Part shown: positions 38,888-50,353 of the stretch, in pieces | Layout of the letters: the number at the start of each line of letters is the position of its first letter | Position numbering within the stretch: the first letter of the stretch is position 1 | Source: Staphylococcus saccharolyticus | GTDB lineage: Bacteria > Bacillota > Bacilli > Staphylococcales > Staphylococcaceae | DNA length: 64,000 nucleotides | Direction: 5' to 3' | NCBI RefSeq assembly: GCF_900458815.1 | Contig: NZ_UHDZ01000001.1 | Location: 1,736,001-1,800,000 of the forward strand | Made by a program: the position numbers and the translations under genes | The notes under the pieces: model-generated | The model's database searches: none | What the model saw: only the letters and a program-made list of their open reading frames with translations | What the model was told of the DNA's origin: nothing

Positions 38888-39610
38888 TTATTCTTCTGAG
38901 TCTGTGAAATATCTACGAACTTGAGATGTTACATTATGACTCATAATAATTTTACCGTAGTCATTTAAATATATTTCTGTCTTATCTGTTGGGGAGGCAA
39001 ATTCTAATAATTGACTATAGCTATCGTTAATTTCCTCTTGAGAAACAGAATCATCAAAATGGATTGAGTAATAATATTGATTATCAATCATGTATAATAA
39101 ATCTTCAAATTCAGTTGTATTTTGATTATTGCGATGTGCATAATTAATAACACTTTCTAAATCTTCAAATTTTACAATGATATTTCTAACATTAGAAGGT
39201 TTACGTGTGCGTTGTCTATCATTGTTGTTGCTATTTTTCTTTTGTTGATTACGTTGTTCAAATAAATCATCTAAACTTTCTTCTCCATCTAATGTTTGAG
39301 CTAATAACTCATTCACTTGATCATCAAATTGATTATTAGTATCATCATCTGACATGTTCATCGCGTCATCATTTTTAGATTTAGAGATAGTAACTTCCAC
39401 ACCTTTTTCGAAAGCATGTACTTGAATCCATAAAGGACCTTCAACAACAAAATCTTCTTCTTCATTGATTTCATCCATCATTGACCAAAAGAACTCTTCA
39501 CCGCGTTTACGGTTACTCCATAAATCTTCACGACTAAAACCACGTTCTTCTATGTCGCCATAGGTTATATACAATTTAACTGTTGTATCATCAACACGTT
39601 CTATTCTCAT
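38888..39610 (-). CDS. mecA: Adaptor protein MecA
   Basis: A 240-residue ClpC adaptor (also TrfA in staphylococci; unrelated to methicillin resistance mecA). N-terminal substrate-binding part MRIERVDDTTVKLYITYGDIEERGFSREDLW, an acidic/Asn-rich linker (about 85-135) and a C-terminal ClpC-binding domain ending RYFTDSEE. In Bacillus it targets ComK, which is a pseudogene here, so its remaining roles (for example stress or cell-wall resistance phenotypes reported for TrfA) must explain its retention. TAAGGAGTGAGATGAT precedes the ATG. Intact. Confidence 0.93.
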   Translation of the reverse strand: MRIERVDDTTVKLYITYGDIEERGFSREDLWSNRKRGEEFFWSMMDEINEEEDFVVEGPLWIQVHAFEKGVEVTISKSKNDDAMNMSDDDTNNQFDDQVNELLAQTLDGEESLDDLFEQRNQQKKNSNNNDRQRTRKPSNVRNIIVKFEDLESVINYAHRNNQNTTEFEDLLYMIDNQYYYSIHFDDSVSQEEINDSYSQLLEFASPTDKTEIYLNDYGKIIMSHNVTSQVRRYFTDSEE

Positions 39611-39785
39611 ATCATCTCACTCCTTACAGTCGATGAATAGTAACCATATTGTATTAGAACGGAATATAAATTACAATCTATTTGTTTGATTAATTTTAAC
39701 TATTTTCTTTAGGATTTCCATATTAACATATTCCCTAATTTGACGCCAAGAAAACTCTTTCTCTACAAAGTCATTTGACACAAAA

Positions 39786-39820
39786 AACAACACTATTAAA
39801 GACAATAGTGTTGTTAGTAT
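39786..39820 (-). terminator. Terminator after spxA
   Basis: AACAACACTAT (39786-39796) pairs perfectly with ATAGTGTTGTT (39805-39815); the minus strand ends in TTTTTTGTG. Confidence 0.87.
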
Positions 39821-39850
39821 CTTTTAGTAAAGTTATCAATGACATAGTTA

Positions 39851-40246
39851 TTAGTCAACTAAACGTTGCGCTTCTTGTAATTGGAACGTACGTACTTTTC
39901 TTGGTAAGAAACGTCTGATTTCATCCTCGTTATATCCAACTTGTAAACGTTTGTCATCTAAAATAATTGGACGACGTAATAAGCCTGGATTATCTTGAAT
40001 AATTGAATATAAATCTTGAAGTGGTAATGAATCAATATCTACATTCAATTTTTGATATGTTTTAGATCGAGTTGAAATAATTTCATCTGTTCCATCTTCA
40101 GTCATTTTTAAAATTTGTTTAATTTCATCAATTGTTAAATGTTCAGAAAAAATGTTACGCTCCGTATATGGAATGTCATGTTCTTGTAACCATGCTTTCG
40201 CTTTACGGCAAGATGTGCAACTTGGTGAAGTAAATAATGTTACCAT
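39851..40246 (-). CDS. spxA: Redox-responsive transcriptional regulator Spx
   Basis: A 131-residue ArsC-fold protein that binds RNA polymerase alpha CTD and controls thiol-stress genes. The redox switch C10-T-S-C13 is intact ([13 protein letters not shown]), as are [26 protein letters not shown] and the YjbH-recognised C-terminal region. ATG 40246 has GGAGAG upstream; an upstream in-frame GTG at 40255 is within that site. Degradation partner spxH is encoded 5 kb away. Intact, own terminator. Confidence 0.96.
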   Translation of the reverse strand: MVTLFTSPSCTSCRKAKAWLQEHDIPYTERNIFSEHLTIDEIKQILKMTEDGTDEIISTRSKTYQKLNVDIDSLPLQDLYSIIQDNPGLLRRPIILDDKRLQVGYNEDEIRRFLPRKVRTFQLQEAQRLVD

Positions 40247-40470
40247 ACATCTCACTCTCCTATAGAATGAATTAAATTCATTATTTTTTAAATTAGTTAT
40301 TGATTAAAGAAATTGAATTTTTTGGCTTTCTTAATCTTACACTTATTATTATAAATACCTAAGATTAAAATTAAATGAGAAAATCCTCATAATTCTGAGA
40401 AATCTTAAAATAGGTAAAATATGTACCTACCTTATAGTGTATACCCATTTAACTATTATTCTAACACAAC

Positions 40471-40498
40471 TTACAATTTAACGAAATACTGTTATAAT
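40471..40498 (+). promoter_or_regulatory. Promoter of trpS
   Basis: TTACAA (40471-40476), 16-bp spacer with TG just before the -10, TATAAT (40493-40498). The leader to the ATG is only about 30 nt and contains no T-box motif, so trpS is not T-box regulated here. Confidence 0.7.
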
Positions 40499-40528
40499 GT
40501 TACCTAAACAATACTAATTAGAAAGTAG

Positions 40529-41525
<997 letters not shown>

Positions 41526-41527
<2 letters not shown>

Positions 41528-41557
41528 AAAAGGAGCCAAAATTTTGTCTCCCTTTTT
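41526..41557. terminator. Bidirectional terminator between trpS and the opp remnant
   Basis: AAAAAGGAG and CTCCCTTTTT pair with one bulged C around a 12-nt loop. It overlaps the trpS stop and abuts the oppC stop. Confidence 0.7.
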
Positions 41558-42437
41558 ATTTTCTACCTTTAGGATTAAACACATCTTTTAGTCCTTCACC
41601 TACAAAATTAATACTTAATATCGTTAATGTAATCATTATTGCTGGTGGCATCCAAATCCATGGTTTTCCACTTAATACATCACCTTCTTGAGCATAACTA
41701 AGCATATTTCCTCATGAGGGGATAAACTTACTAATACCGAAACCTAAAAAACTCAACCCAGATTCAACGACGATCATTCCAGCAAATGTTAATGTTGCTT
41801 GTACTATCACGACACTTAGTATAGTGGATAGTAAGTGTTTTAATATAATTTTATATGTAGGTGTTCCTATTGATTGAGCGGCTAAAAAGTATTCATTTTC
41901 TTTTTTTATAATACCTTTCCTCTCACCAGTCTAGCAATACCTCCCCAGCTCAATATTATAATTACGAATACTAAAATAATCGCAGAGCCATATGGATTTT
42001 TGATTTTATCTCCTAATGCAGCATTTAATACTATTGCAAAAATAAGGAAAGGAAATAACATTACAAATTCTGTTACTCTCATTAATAACGTATCTATAAT
42101 CTCTCCAAAGTAACCTGAAATCACTCCAATTGAAATATCAATTAAAAGCATACCAATTGTTGAAGTGAAACCTATAGCTAATGAAATTCTACCGGCATAT
42201 AAAAGTCTACTAAAATTGTCCCTTCCACCGGCGTCTGTATCTAAAAGGTTTTCAACTGACATATCTCCTTTAATATTGAGTAAGTCTTGTTTATTAATAG
42301 GTAAAGGTGCTATGAATGGGGCCTATAATTGAAATAATTGCAACTAATAATAGAAAAGATAGAGAAATCATAGCTATTTTATTACGGTAAAACTTTTTCA
42401 TTGAAATAACAAATGGTGAATAGGATTTTTTCTTCAT
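41556..42437 (-). pseudogene. oppC: Oligopeptide ABC transporter permease OppC, broken
   Basis: Start MKKKSYSPFVISMKKFYRNKIAMISL at 42437, where GAGGAGGTATCTCAT supplies the Shine-Dalgarno. The reading stops after IGPIHSTFTY and resumes in another frame (INKQDLLNIKGDMSVENLL to WGGIARLVRGKVL), then shifts again near 41908. The remaining 3' third, in yet another frame, has an in-frame TGA in FIPS-stop-GNMLSYAQEGDVLSGKPW, probably from a Trp codon, and ends NPKGRK at 41556. At least two indels and one nonsense codon. Last gene of the A-D-F-B-C operon. Confidence 0.88.
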
Positions 42438-42453
42438 ATGAGATACCTCCTCC

Positions 42454-43260
42454 TCAATTACTGCGTATCCTTGGATCCACAAAACCATATGTAATATCTG
42501 AAATTAAATTGCCTAATAATCCTAGAAATGAGAAAAATAGGGTCATAGCCATCATCACGGGATAATCTTGCCCAGTTACTGATTCTAAAAATAATTTACC
42601 TATACTGTTATAACGGCACCACCTAAAATACTTATCTGCACCTAAAAAAGTTATTATTGGAATTAATGACTTTCTTAAAATATGTTTTAAATATATTTTA
42701 TTTGTAGAAAAACCTTTCGACTGTGCTGTTAACACGTAATCTTCCTGAGAATTTTCAATAATGTCATTACGTAAATATTGGATATATCCTGCAGTTGATA
42801 ATACTCCCAATGTTGTTGCTGGCAAAATAGTGTGATAGAGCTTATTGATATAGTAATCAAGCGTCCCCTCTTTTATATTGATATCTACAGAACCTTGAAA
42901 TGGAAATAAATTCAATTGAAACGCAAAGAAAAATATTGCAAAAACACCTGCAATAAATGAAGGTATTGCTAACATCACATAGTTAAACACTTGAATTGAA
43001 TAGTCACTAATAGTATAAGAATACCTTCCAGAAATAACACCCAATGTAAAAGAAATCATATAAGTTATGATCAAACTTACAGTTCCTAACAAAATAGTAT
43101 TTGGCAATCTTTCTTTCACAAGATCCATTACTGGTCTCTTGTATTTTATTGACTCTCCAAAATCTCCATATACAATATTATTCGCCCATCTAATATATTG
43201 CTTAGGGATTGAATCGTTAAGTCCTAATCTTTTAAGTATTAATTTAATCATTAGCAGCAC
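42454..43260 (-). pseudogene. oppB: Oligopeptide ABC transporter permease OppB, 5'-truncated
   Basis: An open frame of 268 residues, but the protein is abnormal. OppB is normally about 310-330 residues; here the first membrane helix and part of the following loop are missing, and the frame opens within KRLGLNDSIPKQYIRWANN. Near 42610-42640 the frame reads FLGADKYFRWCRYNSIGKLF; in a shifted frame the same DNA reads SILGGAVIT, so two compensating indels garble about 10 residues just before GKLFLESVTGQDYP. The rest (GVLSTAGYIQYLRNDIIE, QSKGFSTNKIYLKHILRKSLIP) is typical of the permease EAA region. Non-functional by truncation. Confidence 0.82.
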
Positions 43261-44227
43261 TCCCTAATTTTTGTGAATAAAAACAAGCAACTTGATGACC
43301 TTTATGAAGCTCTACTAATTTTGGTTTTTCTATTTTACATTTTTCCTGAACTAACGGGCATCTGGTTTGGAATGGGCATCCCTTAGGTGGATGACTCGCC
43401 GAAGGTAATTCTCCCTGAAGTATAACTCTATCTTTTTTCTCTTGATTAAATTGTGGTATTGAAGAAATTAATGCTTGCGTATATGGATGTAACGGTTCAT
43501 CATAAATTTCTTTATGCGAGGCTATCTCAACCATATTTCCTAAATACATCACACCTATTACATCACTAATATGTTTTACAACACTTAAATCATGTGCAAT
43601 AAATAACTTAATTTAAATTCATCTTGTAAATCCTTTAAAATATTTAATACTTGTGATTGTACAGATACATCTAATGCACTAACGTAACGGGTTCGTCAGC
43701 AACTATAAGTTTTGCTCTTAAAGCCAAAGCTCTTGCTATTCCAATACGTTGCCTTTGACCACCAGAAAATTCATGAGCGTACTTATAATAAGCATCTTCA
43801 TTTAATCCGACACAGCTTAATAGATGCATAACTTCACTTTTCAATTCGCACTTTGTTATTTTTCTATAATTAAGTAATGGTTCTGCAATGATGTTCCCTA
43901 CCATTTGCATAGGATTTAATGAAGCATATGGATCCTGAAATATCATTTGAAAATTTTGACGTGCTTCTCTTAATTTTTTCCTTTTATATGTGTAATATTC
44001 TCTCCACATATTTTGATTTCTCCACAAGTTACGTTTTCTAATCTCACAATTGTTTTCCCAATCGTTGATTTTCCACAACCAGATTCACCTACTAAACCAA
44101 ATGTCTGTCCTTCTTCAATAGAAAATGTGACATCATCTACAGTTTTAACATATTGACGCTTTTGAAATAATCCTGTTTTCAATTCATAATACTTTTTAAC
44201 TTTTTTAACTTCTAATACGTTATTCAT
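43244..44227 (-). pseudogene. oppF: Oligopeptide ABC transporter ATPase OppF, frameshifted
   Basis: Start MNNVLEVKKVKKYYELKTG at 44227. Walker A LVGESGCGKSTIGKT is in frame one; after ENITHIKGKN the frame shifts to KKLREARQNFQMIFQDPYASLNPM with the signature FSGGQRQRIGIARALAL and Walker B LIVADEP, then breaks again after PVTLVH (expected SALDVSVQ). A further shift precedes VMYLGNMVEIASHKEIYDEPLHPYTQAL and the C-terminal GCPFQTRCPLVQEKC peptide-transporter cysteine motif. At least three indels. Confidence 0.88.
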
Positions 44228-45211
44228 GATGTTTTTCCCCACTTTGGCTTTGATATAAATGGCATCGCACGAGTGACTGATCGATATTCCTTATATTTGG
44301 ACAAGTTGTATTGCAAATTCCTATTTTTTCCGTACATCTATTAGCAAATCTACATTTATTTAATTGGAATTCAGTAATCGATGGCACTATACCTTCAATA
44401 GTATCTAATCTATCACGTTCATCTTCTAATGTAGGAATGCTTTTCAATAATTTTTTCGTGTAAGGGTGCTTAGGTTTTTTAAGTATTTCATCTAATTTTC
44501 CGTATTCAACCATTTGACCTGCATACATTACCATGACTTTATCGCAAAACTCAGAAACTACACTCAGATCATGTGTAACTAAAATAATAGACATTTCTGT
44601 GTCCTTCTGAATTGTTTTTAATAGTTCTAAAATTTGAGCTTGAATAGTTACATCTAATACCGTCGTAAGTTCATCAGCAATAAGTAATTTTGGTGAACAT
44701 TGCCATAGCTATCATGACACGTTGTCTCATCCCACCGGAAAGTTGATGCGGGGTAACTATTTAATACTTCCTCTTGCCTAGAGATACCAACTTTTAACAG
44801 TAATTCTTTAGCCTTAATATATGCATCTTTTTTAGATTTTTTCTTATGAACTAATATGCTTTCAATAAGTTGATTTTTTATTTTAAATACTGAGTTCAAG
44901 GCAGTCATAGGTTCTTGGAAAATCATTCCAATATCTTTCCCTCTGATTTCCAAATATTCTTTTTCACTACACTGATCTATTCTTTTTCTTTCAAAAATAA
45001 CTTCTCCATGAGTAATTTTAGAAATTTTATTTGGTAGCAACTTGATAATAGATTTATTTAATATCGATTTACCACAACCAGACTCACCAACTACCCCTAA
45101 AACTTCACCTTTTTCTAATTTAAAACTCACATTATCGACTGTTGGATACCACTGCTTATCTATCAAAAGTGATGTTTCAAGTTCTTTAACTTCTAAAAGA
45201 TGATGATTCAT
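44220..45211 (-). pseudogene. oppD: Oligopeptide ABC transporter ATPase OppD, frameshifted
   Basis: AGGAGGAATAAA precedes ATG 45211. Frame one gives MNHHLLEVKELETS with Walker A GVVGESGCGKSILNKS and the Q-loop MIFQEPMTALN. At NSYP a one-base shift hides the signature, which reads HQLSGGMRQRVMIAMAM in the neighbouring frame, and a second shift follows before PKLLIADELTTVLDVTIQ (Walker B). The C-terminal part MSIILVTHDLSVV to GEKHHE ends at 44220 and overlaps the oppF start. Two indels. Confidence 0.88.
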
Positions 45212-45262
45212 TTTATTCCTCCTTAAAAATAAACCTCGACATCAGTTGAGATTCATCAAAAG

Positions 45263-46979
45263 TTAATCAATCTTAGTTAATTGATATAAATCTTTATCAT
45301 TTCCGATTTCAATATCGTAGTTGTGAATTTTATCATTAACTATGCTAATTGACTTCATTTGTAACATTGGTAACGCAGGTAACTCTTCGTTTATATATTT
45401 TTGCCATTGTACATATAAATCCTTACGTTTTTTCTCATCTTTTCCAAATTTATCAAAATCTAAGGCATCATCTAGTAATTTATCTGATTTTGGTAAAACT
45501 GTACGCATTTCATTCATCGGTCTATCATTATGATATAAATCTGATGGATCTGGATCAATTCCACCTGCCCAAGATCTGAAGTAAACTTCTATATCTTTAG
45601 ATGCGTTTGCTAAATCGTCGTTATATTTTCCAAATTCAACTAATTTAACTTTTGTTTTAAGTCCTACTTTTTCCCAAAAATCTTTTATTGCAGCCGTACG
45701 TGGTTCAAATGTTGGGTTCGAACCAGCGTAATGTTTGAGGTTAATAACAAATGGTTTTCCTTTTGGATCTTCTCTAAAGCCATCGCCATCTTTATCCTTA
45801 TAGCCTATTTTATCTAGAATTTTTTTAGCTTTTTCTGGATTATATTTATAATCATTTAAATCTTTAGCGTCAGCTGCTATCCATTCAGTGGATAGCACAT
45901 ACGAATTAATTTCACTTCCGTAACCATTAAAGTATGCATTAATCCATTTTTTCTATCGATAGCATACATGAGCGCTTGTCTTAATTCTTTATTTTCATAT
46001 TTTGGACGAACTTTGCCAGTTTTATTTTTCGCTTTATCATAATCGTGAGAGACAAATCCGATCACTGCATACTCAAGACTCGGAGTTGATAAAACTTTAA
46101 TATTTTCTTTAGATTTTTTAGCTTCTTTAGCCATAGGTGCTGTTGCATCATTTACTAAGTCAATATCACCTTTTTCAAGTGCTTTAATCATTTGAGGTTG
46201 ATCGATAACTTTTAATTCAATTTTTTCTAATGATGGTTTAACTTGCCAATAGTCATTAAAGCGTTCTAATTGAATAGCTTCACCTTGAACAATTTTCTTC
46301 ACTTTATATGGTCCAATACCAATTGGATGTTTACGAATTTTATCTGATTTTGCTAAATCTTTAACCAGTACGTCACTTAAATATTTTTTACTTAATAAAG
46401 GTCCTGAAATAAAACCAGTTAAATAATTCACTTTCTTTTTATCAAATGTAACTTCCATAGTATATTTATCTTTCTTCTTAATACCACTCAAATGATCTGC
46501 ATCACCATTATGCATCTCTTTTGCACCTTTGATATTTTCAATTGAAGGGATAATAGCTTCCTGAATAATCTTTATTAGCTAAAACTTCTAAAGTATAAAT
46601 CCAGTCATCAATAGTTAACTCATTACCATCGTGCCATTTAATACCTTTTTTAATTTTGAACTCAATTTTCTTTCCTAGATCAATGTCCTTCCAAGATGCA
46701 ATAAATGCTTTAGATTTAACTTTTTTATCTACTTTGATTAAACCTTCATTAAAATAACCTTCTACTGTAGCGTCTGAATGTTCAGAACTTAAAAATAGAA
46801 GAATATACACCTGATGGTGCAGCTGGCATACCAACTTTAAGGATACCACCTTTGTGATTAAAAGTATCTGTTTCACTTGCATCTTTAATATCTACATCTT
46901 GTTTCCCTTTTCCACAACCACTAAGAAGTACTAATATAATTACTAAAAGTAAAGTTAAATACTTAAAACATTTTTTCAT
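45263..46979 (-). pseudogene. oppA: Oligopeptide-binding lipoprotein OppA, frameshifted
   Basis: A family 5 solute-binding lipoprotein. AGGAGGATAATTA precedes ATG 46979. Signal peptide and lipobox are clear: MKKCFKYLTLLLVIILVLLSGCGKG. The mature part is split over frames at about 46790, 46540 and 45890: VEGYFNEGLIKVDKK to YTLEVLANKDYSGSYY, then GAKEMHNGDADHLSGIKKKDKYTMEV to MYAIDRKNGLMHTL, then STEWIAADAKDLNDYKYNPEKAKKILDKIGYKDKDGDGF to the end. Three indels. First gene of the operon, in the A-D-F-B-C order of the staphylococcal Opp4-type system. Confidence 0.88.
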
Positions 46980-47456
46980 TAATTATCCTCCTGTTAATTC
47001 TTAGTTGCTTTTATCAGTTTACTATTAAAAATTTTTATTACAAGTTAGTTTTTAGAATATTCCGTCATTATATATTTTATATTTCTATATTAATTATTAA
47101 AGTAAAAAATAATTACAATTCATACAATCAAAAACATAAAAATACTCCAAATCCTTTAACAAGAATTTGAAGTATTATCTTCATTAATTTATTTCTTTTT
47201 CTTACTTATTTCTCTAGCTATTGACTTATCAAAATGTATGTTTGAGTTTAGAATTTATTTCAAACTTAAGATAATCCAATCCTCAAACTTATAGATTAAT
47301 TATGTGAGCTTTAAATTTTTTGTTAAATTGGCAAAACAGACGACTAATATAATAAAAAATTGCATAATTTTATCTATAATATAAAAGTTAATGGTAAGTA
47401 AAAATTTAATCACCAACCGTTAAATATTATATATTCAGAAACTAATTTCGTTTTAT
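46980..47456. other. Spacer between fabF and the opp remnant, possible gene relic
   Basis: About 480 bp without an intact ORF. A minus-strand tail just before the terminator reads NIHFDKSIAREISKKKK-stop (stop near 47190), protein-like and lysine-rich, which may be the 3' end of a lost small gene between fabF and opp. The oppA promoter region lies at the left side. No other signal seen. Confidence 0.4.
47141..47176 (-). terminator. Terminator downstream of fabF
   Basis: AATACTCCAAAT (47141-47152) pairs with ATTTGAAGTATT (47165-47176) with one mismatch; the minus strand runs into TTTTTATG. It lies about 280 bp after the fabF stop, in line with a lost gene in between. Confidence 0.7.
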
Positions 47457-48701
47457 TTAGTCTTCGAATTTTTTTAGAATTAAAACTGCGTTATGACCAC
47501 CAAAACCTAGACTATTACTCATTGCGTAAGTAATATCTAAATCTTCTGCTTTATTTGGCACAAAGTCTAAATCACATTCTGGGTCTGAAGTTTCAGCATG
47601 AATCGTTGGTGCGATTTTAGAATCTTTAATAGATAAAGCAGAGAAGATAGCTTCTATACCACCTGTAGCACCTAACAAATGTCCAGTCATAGACTTAGTA
47701 GAACTTACTTTTAGAGATTTTGTGGCATCGCCAAATGTATTTTTGATTGCTTGAACCTCAAATAAATCACCAACTGGTGTGCTTGTACCATGGGCATTAA
47801 GATATTGAACATCTTTCGCATCAATACCAGCATCATCTAAAGCAGCTTGCATTGCTCTAAAACCACCTTCGCCCTCTGGAGCTGGTGCAGTAATGTGATG
47901 TGCATCTCCCGAAGAACCGTAGCCAACCACTTCAGCATAAATTTCAGCACCACGTGCTTTAGCAGATTCTAAAGATTCAAGCACTACTATACCTGCACCT
48001 TCTCCCATGACAAAACCATCACGGCCTTCTTGGAATGGACGACAAGCTGTTTTTACATTATCATTTGTAGATAGTGCACGACTAGCACTGAATCCAGCAA
48101 TTGCCATGTGTGTAATAGGCGCTTCTGTACCGCCTGTAATCATGGCATCAGCATCACCACGTTGTATAATTTTAAACGCTTCACCAATAGAGTTAGTACC
48201 TGTAGCACACGCTGTTACAGTTGAACCATTAGGACCTTTAGCTCCTAAATCAATTGACACTTGTCCAGTAGCCATGTCAGGAATTAACATAGGCACGAAG
48301 AATGGACTTACACGACGTGGTCCTCTTTCTACAAGAGTCGTATGTGCAGTTTCAAACGTTTCCATTCCCCCAATACCAGAGCCAATCCATACACCAATAC
48401 GATCAGCAGTATTTTCATTAATGTCTAATTTAGCATCGTTAACCGCTTCTCTTGCAGCTACAACTGCGTATTGAGTAAACCGATCCATGCGACGTGCTTC
48501 TTTTCTATCAATATAATCTTCAATATTGAAATCTTTTAATTCACCAGCAAGGTGTACATTGTAAGGTTCAGTATCAATTCTCGTAATTTTATCAATACCA
48601 TTAACTCCTTTTAATGCATTTTCCCATGTCGTTTTAGCATCGTTACCGATTGGAGATAAGGCTCCGATACCCGTTATAACAACTCTATTATTTTCATTCA
48701 T
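47457..48701 (-). CDS. fabF: 3-oxoacyl-ACP synthase II
   Basis: A 414-residue elongating condensing enzyme of type II fatty acid synthesis. The catalytic Cys is in [13 protein letters not shown], the two His in [12 protein letters not shown] and [12 protein letters not shown], and the C-terminal [13 protein letters not shown] is intact. Eleven bp after fabH with GGAGGATAACGT before the ATG, forming the fabHF operon. Under FapR control through the site upstream of fabH. Intact. Confidence 0.97.
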   Translation of the reverse strand: MNENNRVVITGIGALSPIGNDAKTTWENALKGVNGIDKITRIDTEPYNVHLAGELKDFNIEDYIDRKEARRMDRFTQYAVVAAREAVNDAKLDINENTADRIGVWIGSGIGGMETFETAHTTLVERGPRRVSPFFVPMLIPDMATGQVSIDLGAKGPNGSTVTACATGTNSIGEAFKIIQRGDADAMITGGTEAPITHMAIAGFSASRALSTNDNVKTACRPFQEGRDGFVMGEGAGIVVLESLESAKARGAEIYAEVVGYGSSGDAHHITAPAPEGEGGFRAMQAALDDAGIDAKDVQYLNAHGTSTPVGDLFEVQAIKNTFGDATKSLKVSSTKSMTGHLLGATGGIEAIFSALSIKDSKIAPTIHAETSDPECDLDFVPNKAEDLDITYAMSNSLGFGGHNAVLILKKFED

Positions 48702-48712
48702 ACGTTATCCTC

Positions 48713-49654
48713 CTATTTTCCCCATTTAATAACGATTGCGCCCCAAGTTAGGCCTCCACCGAACCCAACTAAGACTAAAGTATCGTCATTTTTAATTTTT
48801 CCATTTTGTAATTCTTGATTAATACTTAATGGTATAGAAGCTGCTGAGGTATTACCATATTTATCTACAGAAACACTCATCTTTTCTCTTTCTATACCTA
48901 ATCTCTCTCTTGCAGATTCCATAATTCGAATATTTGCTTGATGTGGAATAAATAAGTCAATGTCATCTGAAGTTAAACCGGCTTTATCTACCACACGAGT
49001 TGAAGCATCACCCATAATTCTAACAGCGAATTTGAATACTTCTCTACCATTCATTTTTAATTTTCCAGTTTCTTTATCTAGATATAAATATTTTCCACCA
49101 CTACCGTCAGAACCCATTTCATAGCTAATGATACCACGACCTTCAGAAACTTCACCCATGACTACTGCACCAGCACCATCGCCGAACAACACAGCAGTTG
49201 AACGATCTTTTAAATCGGTAATTTTAGATAATTTGTCAGCACCCACAACTAAAATATGTTTATAGTCACCTGATTGAATATATTGTTTCGCAGTAATCAT
49301 TGAGTACATGAAACCAGAACATGCTGCTAATTGATCCATAGTCGGAACTTTGCCAGTTCCTAATCTTTCTTGTAAAGTATTAGCTACACTTGGGAATGGC
49401 ATATCTCCAGTTGCTGTAGCTACAATAATCATATCTATATCTTCAGGTTTAATTCCTGCATCTTCAATGGCTTTTAAACTTGCGTTATACGCTAAGTCAG
49501 ATGTGTCTTGATCCTCATCCGCCCAATGTCTTTCTTTGATACCAGTCATTTTAGAAATCCATTCATTTGATGTTTCTAAAAATTGCTCAAAATAGGCATT
49601 ATCTACAATATTCTTCGGAGCATAAGCTCCGAAACCTTTAATACCCACGTTCAT
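48713..49654 (-). CDS. fabH: 3-oxoacyl-ACP synthase III
   Basis: A 313-residue initiating condensing enzyme that joins acyl-CoA primers (branched-chain in staphylococci) to malonyl-ACP. The triad is visible: Cys in [10 protein letters not shown] (about 112), His in [12 protein letters not shown] and Asn in [25 protein letters not shown] precedes the ATG. First gene of fabHF, with the FapR palindrome 30 bp upstream. Intact. Confidence 0.97.
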   Translation of the reverse strand: MNVGIKGFGAYAPKNIVDNAYFEQFLETSNEWISKMTGIKERHWADEDQDTSDLAYNASLKAIEDAGIKPEDIDMIIVATATGDMPFPSVANTLQERLGTGKVPTMDQLAACSGFMYSMITAKQYIQSGDYKHILVVGADKLSKITDLKDRSTAVLFGDGAGAVVMGEVSEGRGIISYEMGSDGSGGKYLYLDKETGKLKMNGREVFKFAVRIMGDASTRVVDKAGLTSDDIDLFIPHQANIRIMESARERLGIEREKMSVSVDKYGNTSAASIPLSINQELQNGKIKNDDTLVLVGFGGGLTWGAIVIKWGK

Positions 49655-49681
49655 GGTCGTACACCTTCTTAAAATAAATTT

Positions 49682-49698
49682 TTAATACCAGGTATTAA
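49682..49698. promoter_or_regulatory. FapR operator upstream of fabHF
   Basis: TTAATACCAGGTATTAA is a perfect 17-bp palindrome matching the FapR consensus (TTAGTACCTGNTACTAA type). FapR represses fatty acid and phospholipid genes and is released by malonyl-CoA (established in Bacillus and S. aureus). Confidence 0.87.
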
Positions 49699-49900
49699 TT
49701 TAACATATTCATATTTTTAAACTCAAGCAGAGATACTTTTTACGCCGGTAAATTTTTCTTAAGATTATTTTAACAAATTTTAATCTCATCTTCTTTAATG
49801 AACAAATATGAATAATCATTTATATATTGATTTATACTATACAAATGATTCTATATCACTTAAAATAGAGGTAACGAATAAACAAGTGGAGGTTATTACA

Positions 49901-50095
49901 ATGAGATACCTCATGACATTTATATGGGCAGTTTTATTGCTCGAAATGGTCAACTTCGTATTGAATAGCTTGAATAGCGGACCAGCTCTAAATGTAATTA
50001 ACCCTATTATCATAGCTGTTATCTTTACAATTATTGTAGCTATTTTAGATCCAATACTTAAACCAAACAAAGGCTTAAACCAATACGAATCGTAA
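49901..50095 (+). CDS. DUF2929 family small membrane protein (YjzD-like)
   Basis: A 64-residue protein with two membrane helices: MRYLMTFIWAVLLLEMVNFVLNSL, then PIIIAVIFTIIVAILDPIL, and a short hydrophilic tail. ATG 49901 has GTGGAGG upstream; longer readings from 49808 lack a ribosome binding site. It lies divergent from fabH as in other staphylococci and bacilli (YjzD beside fabH). Function unknown. A strong terminator follows. Confidence 0.82.
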   Translation: MRYLMTFIWAVLLLEMVNFVLNSLNSGPALNVINPIIIAVIFTIIVAILDPILKPNKGLNQYES

Positions 50096-50108
50096 TTTAT
50101 TAAATAAT

Positions 50109-50151
50109 TAAGCGTGTTAACCACTATTTTTAGTTAACACGCTTATTTTTT
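50109..50151 (+). terminator. Terminator after the DUF2929 gene
   Basis: AAGCGTGTTAAC and GTTAACACGCTT form a perfect 12-bp stem, followed by ATTTTTTC. Confidence 0.9.
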
Positions 50152-50301
50152 CATCTTCATAGGCGAAGACACTTTCCCTGAATTTTCCAGTTAATTATCA
50201 TGATATTCACTAATTATACAACTATATATTTGATTAAATAGTTTTTAATGTGATTGATAAACAGAGTATTCCCCTATGCGTTTGACTACTTATATGTAAA
50301 A

Positions 50302-50339
50302 AACTCAAGAGAGTGATACTATTATCACTCTCTTGAGTT
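50302..50339 (-). terminator. Terminator after clpB
   Basis: A perfect 17-bp stem, AACTCAAGAGAGTGATA (50302-50318) with its complement at 50323-50339 and a 4-nt loop; the minus strand continues TTTTTTACAT. Confidence 0.93.
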
Positions 50340-50353
50340 GTTATAAATTTATA

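Noticed and set aside
38888..39610. mecA as the methicillin resistance gene
   Set aside because: The protein is the 240-residue ClpC adaptor; it has no penicillin-binding protein motifs and no SCCmec context.
48007..48474. A 155-residue plus-strand ORF inside fabF
   Set aside because: Lies antisense to a highly conserved condensing enzyme with intact motifs, with no ribosome binding site; a shadow of codon bias.
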